From Camillea tinctor (lineage: Eukaryota > Ascomycota > Sordariomycetes > Xylariales > Xylariaceae): 64,000 bases of DNA. The translations under genes were made by a program, and so were the position numbers. Under the pieces are notes generated by a model that was given only the letters and a program-made list of their open reading frames with translations, had not been told where the DNA came from and searched no databases. The stretch lies in contig MU394051.1 in the NCBI GenBank assembly GCA_022578605.1, positions 1,289,664 to 1,353,663 of the forward strand. Reading direction: 5' to 3'. This document shows, in pieces, positions 21,911-34,657 of the stretch. Positions within the stretch are counted from its first letter, which is position 1. Each line of letters starts with the position of its first letter.

Positions 21911-23719
21911 CTAGACTTCCTGGATCCAAATCTGATGTGCATGTTAGCATTATTCCCAATCGTAGGCCGATCATCGTTGTAAAGACTCACCTCCATCTTC
22001 CCAATTTCCTGCCTCTGTTTCCGTGCTGCTTGTTTCACGGTCATAATAACCATTTCAAGGTCGTCCTGGTCGCCCATGGTGATCATGTCTGACTGCGGTG
22101 CATCCTCGTCGCGTACCTTGATCTTGAATCGTCGTCGAAGCCCGAACTTGTCGCGAACCCGGTCCACAAGATCGGTGAATTCTACTGTGGAGTTCACCAT
22201 GATGTATCGCACGTCGTCCGCATGCACCTTGATTCTGATTTTGCGGATATCCGGTCGTCTCGAGCCACCTCGGGTCGAGCCAGATACCGAGGTTCCCGGC
22301 CTGCGGTTGGAGACCATTTCAAAGTCACCCTCGTCAAAAGAATCGTATTCACTGCCCTCTTCTTCTTCCTCGATGTATCTTCCCTGATTCCGCCGACTTC
22401 CTTGCGACCTGGTACTGCTTCCACCTCCATAATTATCGTAGATGTCATCCGGGTATCCATCATCATCATTCCGAGAACGTCTGCTTCTAGGTTCGGCCCT
22501 CGAGTAACTCCGTTGGGGTGGTGATCGCACTTCCGATGCAGCCCGAGAAGGGCCCTTTCGCTCGCTCTGAGGAGAGCTGGTCTTCTCGTACTTGTTGCTC
22601 CGTCCGGTCTCGGGAATGTTCAATCTAGCTGGCATTGGCTTGGGTCCATTACGGACAGAAGCAGCCCGAGTCATGGCCGCAGGCTTGTCGTTCTCAGGAG
22701 GTGGAGTGGGAGGGAAAGCATTGCGGCCAGCTGGGGGTTCTGATTGTTGTCTCCGGCTTTGCAGACCCGGCTTCACAAGGTTAGTAGCGGCAAACGAGAT
22801 ATTATCTGTTGGCCGATCATCCTTCTCAGAAGCCCTGCCTGCATTCTTGATTTCCGACCCAGCGAAGCCAGTAAAGGCGTTGCTTCGATCGGAGGCGGCT
22901 ACCAGTCGGGCCTTGCCGAGGTAGTCCTTCGTCTTCAAGTTCCGCACTTTAGCTTCGTTAGGCCGATAGACAACTCCCACCGGAATAGAGAACACCGTAT
23001 AACCCTAGAAAAACAATCGTTAGAGGAAGATCTTTTTTAAACCATAGCTGTTTGTTTTTGTCTTACCTCGGCCTCTTCTCTTATAGCCTCGTCAATCACA
23101 TTGTGATCTTCCACAACCTTCTCTTTCACAGCGTAATTCAGATCCTGCATACCCGCCTCCTTCTGCTGCAGATATATGTAGCAGAGACCTCGGTTGAACA
23201 GTACCTCACATGAGTAGAGCTTGAATAGTAAACCCAGTTGCGCGTAGTCGATCATGGTGTTGCCTCTCAGGTATAGAAGGGTATCGTTGAAATTAGCCAG
23301 GGCTTCCTCGAAATCACCCAGCAAGAAGTTGGAGACACCCTGCTGGAAGTATGCGACCGCAAGGTATTGGTCCAGTCGGATCGCTCTTTGATAGCATTCG
23401 ACCTAGACTCAAGGTTAGACGGAGGATGCGTCGGGGCTAGGTATAAATTCAGAAAAATGCTTGACAAACTTACAGCCTTCTCGTGCTCTCCCAGAGTGGC
23501 ATGGATGACGCCCATGTTGAAGAGAATCTTGGATGTATCCGAGATGTTCTCAAATTGACCAAGTGCCTCCTCGAATTCATTGTTGTCGTAACGGCTGAGA
23601 GCCGATACCCAAGTCTCTATTTCCTGTAGGAAACCGAGGTTAGTTATTGAAGGCCCAATAAGTCTCGATGCGGACCGTTCGTCCAAGTCCAAGTCTAAAC
23701 TCACCTGCTTTAAAGACAT
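21911..23719 (-). CDS. noxR: NADPH oxidase regulatory subunit NoxR (p67phox-like)
   Basis: Five exons on the minus strand: 23719-23705, 23623-23474, 23402-23067, 23004-21991 and 21931-21911, total 511 aa. The first exon is only 15 nt (MSLKQ) and the last 21 nt (IWIQEV plus stop). The start EIETWVSALSRYDNNEFEEAL leads into tetratricopeptide repeats (about residues 6-150) like those that bind Rac in p67phox. A segment around DRSNAFTGF may be the activation region, followed by a proline- and Arg/Ser-rich linker (FPPTPPPEND). A C-terminal PB1 domain (about 420-500: IRIKVHADDVRYIMV ... DQDDLEMVIMTV) is the docking site for Cdc24/Bem1-type partners. NoxR activates NoxA/NoxB to make superoxide for development and polarity. 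All junctions keep frame and match the family. Confidence 0.95.
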
Positions 23720-23854
23720 GGTTGCTGCTTAGTCGAGTAACGGATTTACTTGTGGCAGTGAAATCTTTTCTGTCCCTCGAAAAAGCACAGGCGTAGAGCC
23801 GCTCCAGCGACTTAGATGCCGTAGTGCTAGTCTCAGATCTGTGGTGCAGTGGAC

Positions 23855-23862
23855 TTTATATA
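23855..23862 (-). promoter_or_regulatory. TATA box candidate for noxR
   Basis: TATATAAA on the minus strand lies about 136 bp upstream of the noxR ATG, a plausible core-promoter distance for a filamentous fungus. Confidence 0.4.
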
Positions 23863-26103
23863 ACACCAGCCTCGGTAGTCAATCGATTTAGGGGGGTGAG
23901 GTCCGATTTTAATAGCAATCCCGCGGATTTGATTTCCCCTAGTCTAGCCAGGTGGTGATGGTGGTGGTATGTTATTGTGTCCTGGTTGAGAAATTCCCAA
24001 GGTCCCCCGCTTTTGCCGGTGGTAGTAATATAAAATATAGCCTTGGCTTGGTGGCTGGCGTCTCGCTTGTGGGAAGATGTAATTTTGGCTGGCCGAGTTT
24101 GTATTGAATTTCGTCTTCTTTTCTTTGTTCTCCAACTTTGCGATTAAGTGAGAAGAAGGCTACTTAATCGAATGGTATAAGTTCAAGTGACGTTGAAGGA
24201 AGACTAAGGTAGCCGAGCTTGTTGGTGCAAGGGGAGACTTGCGGCGCTTGAGAAAAGTGCACAAAGGGATCGGGGGTGTTGGTGGGAATATGTAGGTACA
24301 AATGCAAGCTCAGCTGCCACACACCAACATGGGAAATACTCCGTTCCGACTTGGAATTAGCTAGGTTGGGTTCAAGTTGTTAGTATAGAGACGGTAATGT
24401 GAAGATCGTGTGTATAATGTATAATATTCCCGGAAGAGACCGAATGATTTTCTTTTGTAAAAAAAAGAAAACAAAAAGATAACGAGAGTAAGCAGGTTGG
24501 GTAAACCAAGAGAGAGAAGAATGGGAATGAATGGATGAGCAAGGACGAAGCCAGCGCCTATACACAGATGAAGAGTGGACGAGAGCAAGAAAAGGACAGT
24601 GACAAGTTGGGTCAAGACTCGAAAGACACGCCTGTGCCAAGAAAAGCAGAAGAGAGCATCGGACGGGAAGGAAACCAGCGAATCTAGGCCCCGGTTTTGG
24701 GGGGTTATGGGTATGTATGTATGTATCTTTGGGAGGACTTGTCATGCTGGTGTGGGTACGGAGTTACCTGGGGCTGGTGGTCAAAACGACGATGATGCCC
24801 GCCAGGACAAACCCAGAGTCTAGGGGGAGGTACAAGACCAGGGGTCGAGGACAGGGGTAATGCATGTACCCAACCATGTAGATAGGTACCTAGGTATCTA
24901 TATACCTAAATACCTATGTACCTACATTACTTCGATCAAAGTTTAACATGACGATGCCTTCGTTATTTGAAATACATAAAAAAAAACAAAAAAAACTTCA
25001 TGATTGAGCAGGATAAGAAAAACTCGTATTGTAGTACCTTCCAATACTACTGAAAGGGGGATGGGGAGGATAAAAGGATCGAATCTCATGCTGAGCTGAA
25101 CTGATTGTCTTCAGTCTTCGTCTACTATACTATGTCAACCATTCCTTCTGTATGCCTTTTCTTGTCCAATACCTTTTTGTCTTTTCTTGTCTTGTTGTCT
25201 TCTTCATTGCAGTGTAAGTGTAATGTACACCCAAAGTCGATGGTGTGCTCCGCTAAGAAGTTGTAGTTTGTCATTGGATTGAGGATGGTTGGGGAGAGAA
25301 CAACGACTTGGAACGGTTACGAATCAAGCCCTGGCTTTCTCAGGCACCAAGTGTTACAGGGCCTGGGTGGGGTGGATGTGATTGGCTGATGAGTCTCGGC
25401 GCAGTGCCGTCTTCTCGGACGCCAGGCGTTCCAAGGGCGCGTAAAAAGCTAGGTTTAAGGTACTTACGAAATCTACGTAATGTACCTTATAGCTATAATC
25501 AAGTACTACAATACCAACTTACTATACATACATACATGACAACTACACTAACCTAGTGTAAGTGCGCAGTGTAACTTATACAAACTCAATTATCATGGGG
25601 AGATAAGTATCGTCGATGAAAGCCGGCAGATCTCTTTCTAAAACCATCTAGAGATAGAACCAGAGAAAGAAAAAGAAGAAAAGGCAAAGTAAAACTGAAA
25701 ATCAGTTTACTTCGGAGTCTTCCGTATTCCCATCGGATCCAAGTTCACTTAAACTAGCCCAACCTAGTATAATTCAATTCATACGATATTCATACGATCC
25801 GCTCATCTTTTCCCCTCTACACTAAGTACTATAATGAGGTGGGAGCTTATTTCCCCTCTATCTTACATAGTATATACACTATAGTAGTTCGCTCTACCAC
25901 ATGCATGGCAGATCACCTTTCTCTTTACCAAAAGGGTAATTCCACCCCTATCGTGGACTCCTTTTTGAGCCTTCAATTGGCTTCTTTTGGCAGTAAGCGC
26001 CCGACAAGATCGATATCTCGCGTGACTCAACCGTCAATCACCACATATGCTGAGTGACGAAAAGCCAAGCAGGCGAGGTCGGTCTGTTTACTTGCTTGCT
26101 GCA

Positions 26104-26129
26104 GTCTGCGGTCTGCGGTCTGCGGTCTG
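26104..26129 (+). repeat. 7-bp tandem repeat (TCTGCGG)
   Basis: About 3.7 perfect head-to-tail copies of TCTGCGG in the non-coding desert. Confidence 0.85.
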
Positions 26130-26238
26130 ATCAGATGAACAACCGTCTAGAAGCTATTCCACGTTGTCGTCATGGATCTTTTTTCAGCTTTCTTGCTTGC
26201 ATTCTGCATGCCCTTGGTGTGTTCTGGTGAAGATCGAA

Positions 26239-26262
26239 GTCAAGGTCAAGGTCAAGGTCAAG
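26239..26262 (+). repeat. 6-bp tandem repeat (GTCAAG)x4
   Basis: Four perfect copies of GTCAAG, 110 bases from the TCTGCGG repeat, in non-coding DNA. Confidence 0.85.
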
Positions 26263-28574
26263 GATCCAATGGCTAAAAGAATCACTTACATGACATGACA
26301 TTGGCACATTGCAGCGGTGCATTCTTCAGCAAAAACCGCATGCAGGATGCCATCTCATACTGTCATCTCATGTCATCCGAGATGGAGTGACTATATTCCT
26401 CTCAAATGTGCAGGATAAACGACTACCCGTCTGATCGAAGCATGCCTTGTTTCGAATCCCACCTTCCTCTCGGCCTTCACTCCTGTCTTCCTCTTGTTTT
26501 GTCTCTCGCTTCTCTTTCTTTGTCTTAGTTGCTGAGTATCTTCGAAACTATCAATTGCAACAGCCACCGCTCCTCCCACGATACATGGGCTATGTATTGT
26601 TGAATATTCATTTTTCCTAAGCTTGGGTTTATCATCTAGTTCAGATATCTGTGCCCAAAGATCACGTATCTATCGACACCGCCTCCATGCATGAGAGGGC
26701 TTATCACGATATGGTTACATTCTGCAATGGTGATATGATCACCTAGTGTAGCTACACTACCTATGTATCTACATACCTGTCTACCCACAGAAGACGTATG
26801 GTATACATGGCAGATAATTTTACAACAGTGACAAGCAGAATACTCCACGTTGGAAGAACATACGCTACAATCTGGTCCCCGGCGCATGATCCGAGGCAGA
26901 ATGGATCTACGCCGGAGTTTAATCCACCCCCTGGTCTCTTGCGAAACTCGCTTGGACTTCAACCCGTTTTGACGACGAAGAAGAAAAAAAGAACTTCCCG
27001 TCCCAACAAACCCCCCAATGAACCAGCCCTAAGAAGCTACCAAGCCGGATCAGGGCGCAACCTGAAAGCCAACTTTAAGATTAGATATCCGTCGATATTG
27101 GCCAGGGAGCCACGTTGGCATTTAGGTCTTGCGTCTACACTAAGGTTGCGCATGACGGAAAGTCTGTTCGACTTGATCGGATTCAGAAACACCAGGGTTG
27201 GCGTGTTTGATAATGCCTTACGCACATACAAGCTGGCAGGCCCTTGAACCAAAGTACCGGTCGTTTAGGCCGAAACTCATCTAGAAGAAGACAAGTCAAG
27301 CTTCCATCGTGAACCTTATCCTCCCAATCCCCAATCTCTTCAAAGAGCTTGCAGTTCAGGGGTCAGGTCGTCGTATACAGCCTATCCCCTTTCCAGACAC
27401 CCCATCTACCCGGAGGGGCGATGCGGCACTGCTGAGGTGATCCTTCCTAATTAATGCTTTGCAGATCGATCTCAGAAAGCTTTGACGATCCTGGAACATT
27501 TTAGTATAGGGCCTAGAGTTGGGTGGTCTGAGATCGACTCGTCAATCGCGCCTGCGTGGAGGATACGATCTCCATCACCATCGAAATCATAAGTGAATCA
27601 AAAATCGATGAGAGAATCTAACGAGAATCAAACATAAGAATCCGACGTATACCTAAACTAGGGAGATTCATCTCAATACCACCTAGCTAAGGCACCTGTG
27701 CTTGGCTGTTCTGTTTTTTGCATCCATACAGGTATGTGTGCACTATAAACCCTTAACTTCAAAACAAGCCCCTGGACCGGGTACATAGTTCCCGTAGGGC
27801 CAAGGGTATGGTTGAAAACTAGCTCTATCCCCATCGATAAGTTTTTTCTACTCATGCCGCGTGTGGTAAGGCGAGTTTATCGATTGGGTACTAACAAGGT
27901 TAATATTGAAGATCTATTGTCCATGGAATAAGCATGTTGTTGGTCCCATTGCTACTACCTATTACTGAGGCTTATATCAAGTGCCTTAAAGAAACTTTCC
28001 ACTTAATGAAAAGGATAACGTCGAAAAAGAGGCTGGGACAGGAATCGTACCTCCATCCAGGTAGGATTTTAATGGGGAGAGCTGCAGCAATGTAGTTTGG
28101 ATCGCATCCTATAGTCACGTCCTATCCTGCAGGGCCCTGGGAGCAGCTCATTACGCGTCAGTCAACTTACACGAATTCTTTATTCCCATGAATCGTATAG
28201 GACTGTATTCCAATGCCCAGGGCCTATGCTTACGTCAATATTAATAGAATAGCATCTATATCCCTGTTCGTTTGCTTCATTTTCAGGGTCCAGTCGATGA
28301 TCTTGTTACCCCATCGGCGTTGTGGAATTCGGCCTTGCAAATGCCGACTACGAAGCTACCGCCGGTATTTCGACCAAAGCTATACCGTGTCCCGCTGTCA
28401 TGCCCAATGAAGGCCAGAAAATTACACGAGGACCTCTCTCAGCGTGGAGATATAGTAACATTACATTAGATAGTAAGTAGGTGTGGTTACAACGTCGTTC
28501 GGCATAGCCCGAATGCCACTACTGCGCAGTTTAGACATTATTATGTGTTGTCGTACATATTCAACGGCTCTCGG

Positions 28575-28591
28575 ATGCATATCATATGCAT
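28575..28591. repeat. Perfect 17-bp palindrome
   Basis: ATGCATAT-C-ATATGCAT is an inverted repeat of 8 bp arms with a one-base centre, in non-coding DNA. It could be a dimeric factor site or chance. Confidence 0.6.
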
Positions 28592-31500
28592 AGAAGAAAC
28601 CTACGCAACGCTATATGGAGCACGATCGTGGGTCCTACTACCGTGGCCGAGGGGGCTTGACTCGCTGGAATAGGTGTGATTCCTGGACCCACCAGACAGC
28701 ATATCAGATGCTGTCCAGGTTATAGAGGACCGAGTTTTATACAAAGTGATCGATAGATTCTGCATAAGCAAATGTCTATATTTCCTACTGAAGTTGAGTC
28801 ATGTGCTCAAGTAGAGCACTCCGGGCATTATTCTAACTCAAGTCATTGACACCCCAGTTCCAGCTGAACGCTCAGGGCCGTGGCCAGAACGTTCTCTAAA
28901 AGCACTGGCATTTAGATCTGAGGCCTCATATCATAGGTAGAGGGTTAATATTAGCATCTGCGAGTCGATACCCGAAGTTACACGTTGCCTAGATGCTGCA
29001 GGTTGAACTCTAGGGTAACGTGGGATAACAAAGTATGAACTGAGAACAACTACCCGGACCCACCTCACAACTGTGAAGGAGTATACTAAAGCAGTCTATA
29101 CAGGAAAGGGCATAGGGCTAATGGTAATCTGCGTTGTAAGGTGTGGAGGGTCTCCCATATACCAAGGACTAACGCATACCAGGCGCAGCACCCACCTTTA
29201 TTGTCAACGTCCTCTCGACAAGTTAGTACTCGCACCACGGAAACGGATAGGATCACGACTGTTCATATCCTAAGGGTGTTTCTTCTATCTTTCATTTGAC
29301 CACAGGTACCGGAGACGTGGATAATGAAAAGGAACGTTAAGTGGCGTTATTTCTCTACATGTTTCATCCTTCCTATGCCATCAAAAGGAGGCAGCTTAGA
29401 TGGTCACGGGGAAACGGCAAAGATTGTTCAAGTCCTCAGCTCATCTCCGAAGTTATCACATAGATTGCTCTTTCGCCAATAGTTTCTTTGTGGTTCTAGT
29501 GCTTTGGTATATCTCAACCTAGCCTAGAATGAAATAGAGGGAGCAATAGTTGTCTCAGTAGGGAGAAGGGCAAACGAGGGCAAATCCCATTACATGACTA
29601 AGCGAGTTATATCATAAACACATACAAGAGTACTCTTATAGACTCATAGTCCATTATCCGTGAAGTATATGCGTTTACTAGTAGACAGGTAGGTAGAATG
29701 TCCCCCCTCCTTCTCCCCGGCTCGCTCGTAAAATATTTTGACAGTTTGAAACCAGATTTGAATCCTTCATGCTCACAATTCGGGTTCTCATTTTCCCTAT
29801 CAAGAACATCTCGGCAAAACATTCTACGAAGGTGAAGCCCATCTCATGTTTAATCCCATCCAGTTATCATATTTGAGACAGATGCCTGTCTAGGCACGGC
29901 AGAAGGGGGGGCTGGCTTTCACAAGGTCTTTGTCGAGACCATTCATTATTATTAGAGTTGGAAATGGAGTCATAATCAAGTCAGGGGGAATGGGAATGGG
30001 GAAGGGGGAGACATGAAGGTTAAGCTTAAAAAATCAGATGGTCTTCCTTTCGACTCCTTCTTGTTTCCCTATCAAGTGCCGGGAACTCTAAATAGAGCTT
30101 GACAACTTCTAGCGAGAAGAGACGAACCGGCGAAACAACAACTGATACACAAAAGTTGACGTGATGTTTACCCTCCCCTTTTTCATCTGTATACACAGAT
30201 GGAGGGAGCTATGTAGGATAATAGCTAGATATGGGATGCCCAGCCCCAGGCTTCGTTACATAATTGTGCTGGGGTTTTGAAAAATCGACTGATTTCGTAA
30301 CCTAAAAGTCTCCAAACCCGCCCAAGCCATCCCCGTCAGAAAAAGCTTGGCCTCGAGTTTGGCCCTTACCCACGAGCTATGTTATGGTATCAGACATTAA
30401 GTACCATGTTTATATCCCCCGCCAGGACCCTTACGACATGTACACTAACTACTTAGGCAAGGTACACAAGTTAGGACGTGAAGGTATTCGGGTGGGCCAC
30501 GGCTACTTCATAAGTTCTTACGAATTGGGGAAACGCACTGCCTATGCCACCACACCCCCTTTTTTCCTTTCCAAACAAAAATACCCGAAATGCAGGATGG
30601 TCAATCGATCTTCGGGAGGTAGTATAGTATAGTTGTAAAAAAGAAACATATTGCTACAAACCCAGATAAGCGGTTTACTTGGCGTCGAATAAAAAAAAAG
30701 GAGGGTCATACGGACGCCTCCTCTTATGATGTCTGGGGAAAAGTGGCGTGGTGGACCCAGAACTTGTGGTGCCACTTGAGCCCGGGATTGTTTCTTCCCT
30801 CCCACTCCCCACTAAGGAATAAGATGTACCTATCTATTCATCGCAGGACGCCGAGGAGGAGCAAAGAAAGGGGGACAGGAAGGGGAAGGATTTACTACAC
30901 TACATTTTTATACGTACATGTATTAATCTACGAAAGTACCTATGTATGAAGCCAAGCGAGAGAGTTTGGGGGGATGGTCGAATGGATATGGATGGTAGAT
31001 GGACGGATGGATTGGAAGGAGATGTTCTGCGTTTATCCGCCGGGACAGGAAGAAGAGGGTGGGTAGGTGGGTTGAAGAGGCACAGACGTCCCATCTCGAT
31101 GTCTCCTTTGCTGCTTGATATTCCCTAGGAATAGATGGGATTTTTGTTCTAGAGCGAAGAAAACCCCTCCTACGGAGAGAAAGAAAAGGGAAATCGCATT
31201 GCGGCTAAACGGCATATTGCTGAAGATCTGATCTGATCTGATGCTGTAGCTATTGCTGCTGTTGCTGTTGCTGCTGCATCCCGTCCGAGCATTCAACAGT
31301 CCCAATGCGTCCGTAGATGTATGTAGGTATGTATGTTACTCTCCCGATGGAGTGTTTAGGTGTAAGCGTGTATGTATTGCGCAATGATGCAACCCCCCGG
31401 GACTAGGACACACTGACACTCCCGCGCGCGGATAGAACCGTAGACAGAGAGGCATGCGGGTCAGATACCTAAGGGTTGCGACGGTATCTGGTGGCGACAG

Positions 31501-31924
31501 TAGCAGCAACAACAGAAGCAGAAAGGCGAACAGACACAATCGTCCATGTTAAGACAGAAAGAATGGGTATACTGATTGCAACTCAACTGTGTGGTATCTC
31601 TTGGGTTTCATACATCCCAAAGCTGTTATTTATCCGCACGTTCAATCTGCAGGTACCGACATGGCACTACATACCTACATACAGATTCCCATATTCTATT
31701 TTATACGGAATACCATAGCACTAGACATGCAGTATTTCGTAGACGCATATTGTCGCATTCAAGGTATCAATATAGGTTCCCAATTCTCATGATAAGATCT
31801 AGATGGTAAACCCCCCCCCTTAAACCCCCCTTTTTTCCCGATCTCTTTTTTGCTTTTTTTTTCATGCCTCATGGTTAGATGGAAAGGCCCAGAACCAATT
31901 GTCTTTGAGGTCATGCCTACACTA

Positions 31925-33327
31925 TCAGATCATACCCTTTTTGACCTCGTCTTTCCTTTCCTCCCATAGGGTCTTTCCTGTACAAGAACAGACAGTCTTG
32001 TCGTTATCCCACATCCCTGCACTCCTGGCGATGACCCCCACTACCGTATTCTCATCGTTCTTCAGCTGCCCCTGGCCTTCCTCCTGTCTCGAGACGGCCA
32101 TGGCATGCCCAATGACCTCCCAGACCTGGAACGGGTGATCCAAGAACACCGCGCCCCGGCCATCCTTTCCAATTTCCACCGTGCCCAGCACGCCGCGGGG
32201 CTGCGTGGCGCTGCTGGTACCGTTATCATGCCCAGCCCACACGGACCCGGTAGAACTTGCGCCGAACTTGAGGTCCCCGTATTCGCGTATCGTCGCATTA
32301 TACACTCCAGGTTCGACCCCGCGGACTGTCAAGTCTACGAGGGTGGTCGTGGGCGACACTTGGACCATGCGAGCTAAGCCTCTCACCTCCCTATCGCTCG
32401 CGCTCGAGCCATTCATCGAAGCCTCAGGGGCTGAAGCGGGCACCAACGCCTCGCCACCTTGATTACTGTGGTGATATGTCTCAAGGATACATACAGCTGC
32501 GCCTAACCACCATCACCGAGTCAGGATCAGCAACTAGGTGGGTGACGTAGTTGAGAGAAGATTGTGTGGCGGTTATCCCAGACTCGTTTGGGGGAAAGAA
32601 AAACATGTCTCGAAAGGGAGAAGGTTTGCTATGAATAAGACGAGAACGGGAACGAGACGCTCATGGCTTATTGCAGGAAACAGCCTGCGGCCACACGTTT
32701 ATGATAGGTCGATGTAGAGTAGATAATGTGTGATTAGGAAACTTAACCTGTCACTCACTGTTTGATGCTCCCGATCCTCGCAAGATGGCATCCCGGCCTG
32801 TAGCCTCGATCGCACTGACGATGGCGGACGGTGCAGCTGTTAAAGGGGGGGAGGAGGGGGTTCGGATGGTATTAGCACTTGGACTTTCTTTTTTGGCTAT
32901 CATGACCTGTACGTTCCCGTGAAGGATGTGATGGCATCGCTTGCATGGGACGACGGCGAGTGTATCTTACCAGTTCCCTCAACAGCGACGAGCTGGTCCT
33001 TGAGGTTGGCATCCACCTTGGTGATCCCTTCGATACTGTACAACGAATCTGAAACGGACTTGACACAGTGATCGCAGGTCATATGTACAGCGAATAGGGT
33101 CTAGATGATCCGTTTCATAATATTTCATCAGCGGATTTCGCTTCCCTTTTTTATCTTTTTTTTGTTTGTTTTATCACTCTTCTTCATCTTCGATCTTCTA
33201 TGAGAACGAATCCCGTGTTTTCCCGCCCACTTGGGTCGGGAACAGAACCTTCCCTACAAATAAATGTTGATGATTTCAGGAGCAAACAAACCTGGAAGGG
33301 AGTCTTGATTTTGTTCTGAGTTGCCAT
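31925..33327 (-). CDS. CCS1: Copper chaperone for Cu/Zn superoxide dismutase
   Basis: Four exons on the minus strand: 33327-33292, 33100-32971, 32836-32759 and 32502-31925, encoding 273 aa. Domain 1 is an HMA-type copper-binding fold starting TLFAVHMTCDHCVKSVSDSL, with the MxCxxC motif at residues 19-24 and the GITKVDANLKDQLVAVEG core. Domain 2 (about 95-245) is the SOD1-like scaffold (LARMVQVSPTTTLVDLTVRG; GVIARSAGMWDN). Domain 3 has a CSC (CxC) motif at residues 253-255 near the C-terminus. CCS binds SOD1, delivers copper and catalyses disulphide formation in the cytosol and mitochondrial intermembrane space. It is divergently arranged with uL13m, with 693 bp between the two ATGs. The spliced frame is consistent at every junction. 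Confidence 0.93.
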
Positions 33328-34020
33328 CTTGTCGCGAGTGGCAACGGGATTACTTAAATGACTCTTGGTATGATAATCCTGGTGGAGGGTGTGGAAATAA
33401 GACGCAGTAACCAATCCAAGAGAGACGCAGGAGGTTGTTGTAGCAAAGGAACGGAAAGATATATTGTGGAAATATCTCAGCATAACATATAGTAAAAAGG
33501 TGTGAAATTGAAAAAGAAGAAAGGGGGTATCATGATTGGATATCCTGTTTTTTTTTTTCCTTCGTCTTCTTGCACATTACGAAATCGTCACTTACACGAT
33601 TTTGTTACCCACCTGATTGATTTACTGAGGAGCTGCTTTGAAATCGCCTCACTAATAAGATCAGCTTGGATTAGTAAGTCGTGTACCTACCCAAAGTCGA
33701 GCTGCGAGCTCGGCGCTCGGTGATTGTGTTGTTAAGAGAGTTGGTTACCTAGTTATCGTTATCGATATAGCTAGCACACGTGATATCTATGGACAGAACC
33801 GAAAATCAATTGAATTCTGCCAGTGCTTTTTACGCTAATGCAATTGTCTTGGCATCAACCCCACCTAAACTTTAGTCTTTAGGTAGGTAAAAGAGGATCA
33901 CCAATACCTCCCCAGATCATTCCATTGCCTCCTCCAACACTCGCCGGTAGGAAGTCTGATATCTTGCTTGGGATCATATCAATTGAGAGGGAGAATAACT
34001 CCCTCTCGAGAACCGACACC
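33328..34020. promoter_or_regulatory. Shared divergent intergenic region CCS1 / uL13m
   Basis: The two ATGs face away from each other across 693 bp with no other gene, so both promoters must lie here. A poly-T/CT run sits at 33549-33570 and a nested ATCGTTATCGATAT patch at about 33755-33768. No specific factor site is assigned. Confidence 0.5.
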
Positions 34021-34657
34021 ATGTCGCAAACCATTGGGCTGGTAAGCTCTCTCTCTCTCTCTCCCCTCCTATAAATCAATCAGTATAGTAAGGCTAACAC
34101 CAATGTCTGAAACCTTTTCCCTCCTCCCTTCCCGATAGACGAAGCTAGCCTACTCGCGCACATGGCACCATATCTCAGCCAGGACGCCTCACCCGACGCT
34201 CTCGACGCAGCCGAACGTGACGCCGCCGTCGCTGGGGCGCCTGGCGTCGCGGATCGCCCTGATCCTCATGGGCAAGAACAAGCCGATCTGGGACCCGTCG
34301 ACGGACTGCGGGGACTACGTGGTGGTGACGGGGTGCGCGGCGCTGCACGTCACCGGCCGCAAGAAGTATCAGAAGACGTACTACCGGCACACCACGCGCC
34401 CGGGTAGCCTGCGCACCGTCACCATGGACGTGCTCATGGCCAAGTTCGGCGGCGCCGAGATCCTGCGCAAGGCCGTCAGCGGCATGCTGCCCAAGAACCG
34501 CCTGCGCGACAAGCGCCTCGCCCGCCTCAAGGCCTTCGAGGGCGACGCCCACCCCTACAAGAAGAACCTCGTGCGCTACGGCGGCATACCCGTCGGCCAC
34601 GAGGGCTGGGCCGAGGCCGTGAAGGCGATCAGGGAGGCGGATATGGAGAAGATATAA
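34021..34657 (+). CDS. MRPL23: Mitochondrial large-subunit ribosomal protein uL13m
   Basis: Two exons, 34021-34041 (MSQTIGL) and 34139-34657, encode 179 aa. The uL13 fold signatures are clear: TWHHISA near the start, GRLASRIALILMGK, NKPIWDPSTDCGDYVVVTG, GRKKYQKTYYRHT, RPGSLRTVTM and AVSGMLPKNRLRDKRLARLKAFEGDAHPY (shown in pieces). The C-terminal extension and the Thr/Pro-rich insert after HHISA fit the mitochondrial form; cytosolic uL13 (Rpl16) is different. It is part of the mitoribosomal large subunit. The first exon is only 21 nt. Exon 2 is markedly GC-rich with almost exclusive G/C at third positions in its second half. Confidence 0.95.

Larger units (their letters stand above)
23720..31924. 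other. 8.2 kb gene desert between noxR and CCS
   Basis: No frame in either strand shows a recognisable domain. The longest is a 149-codon plus-strand frame (26798-27247) without family resemblance. The region holds small tandem repeats (26104-26129, 26239-26262), a 17-bp palindrome (28575-28591), CAG/CTG-type triplets (about 31244-31275 and 31497-31520) and TACCTAGGTA motifs (24879-24925). Mixed base composition argues against a fresh RIP-mutated transposon, but an old degraded element cannot be excluded by eye. Confidence 0.5.

Noticed and set aside
26798..27247. 149-codon plus-strand frame in the desert
   Set aside because: Length is compatible with chance and no domain or splice context supports it.
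32308..32325. B-box-like GGTTCGACCCC
   Set aside because: Lies inside the CCS coding exon and has no tRNA structure around it.
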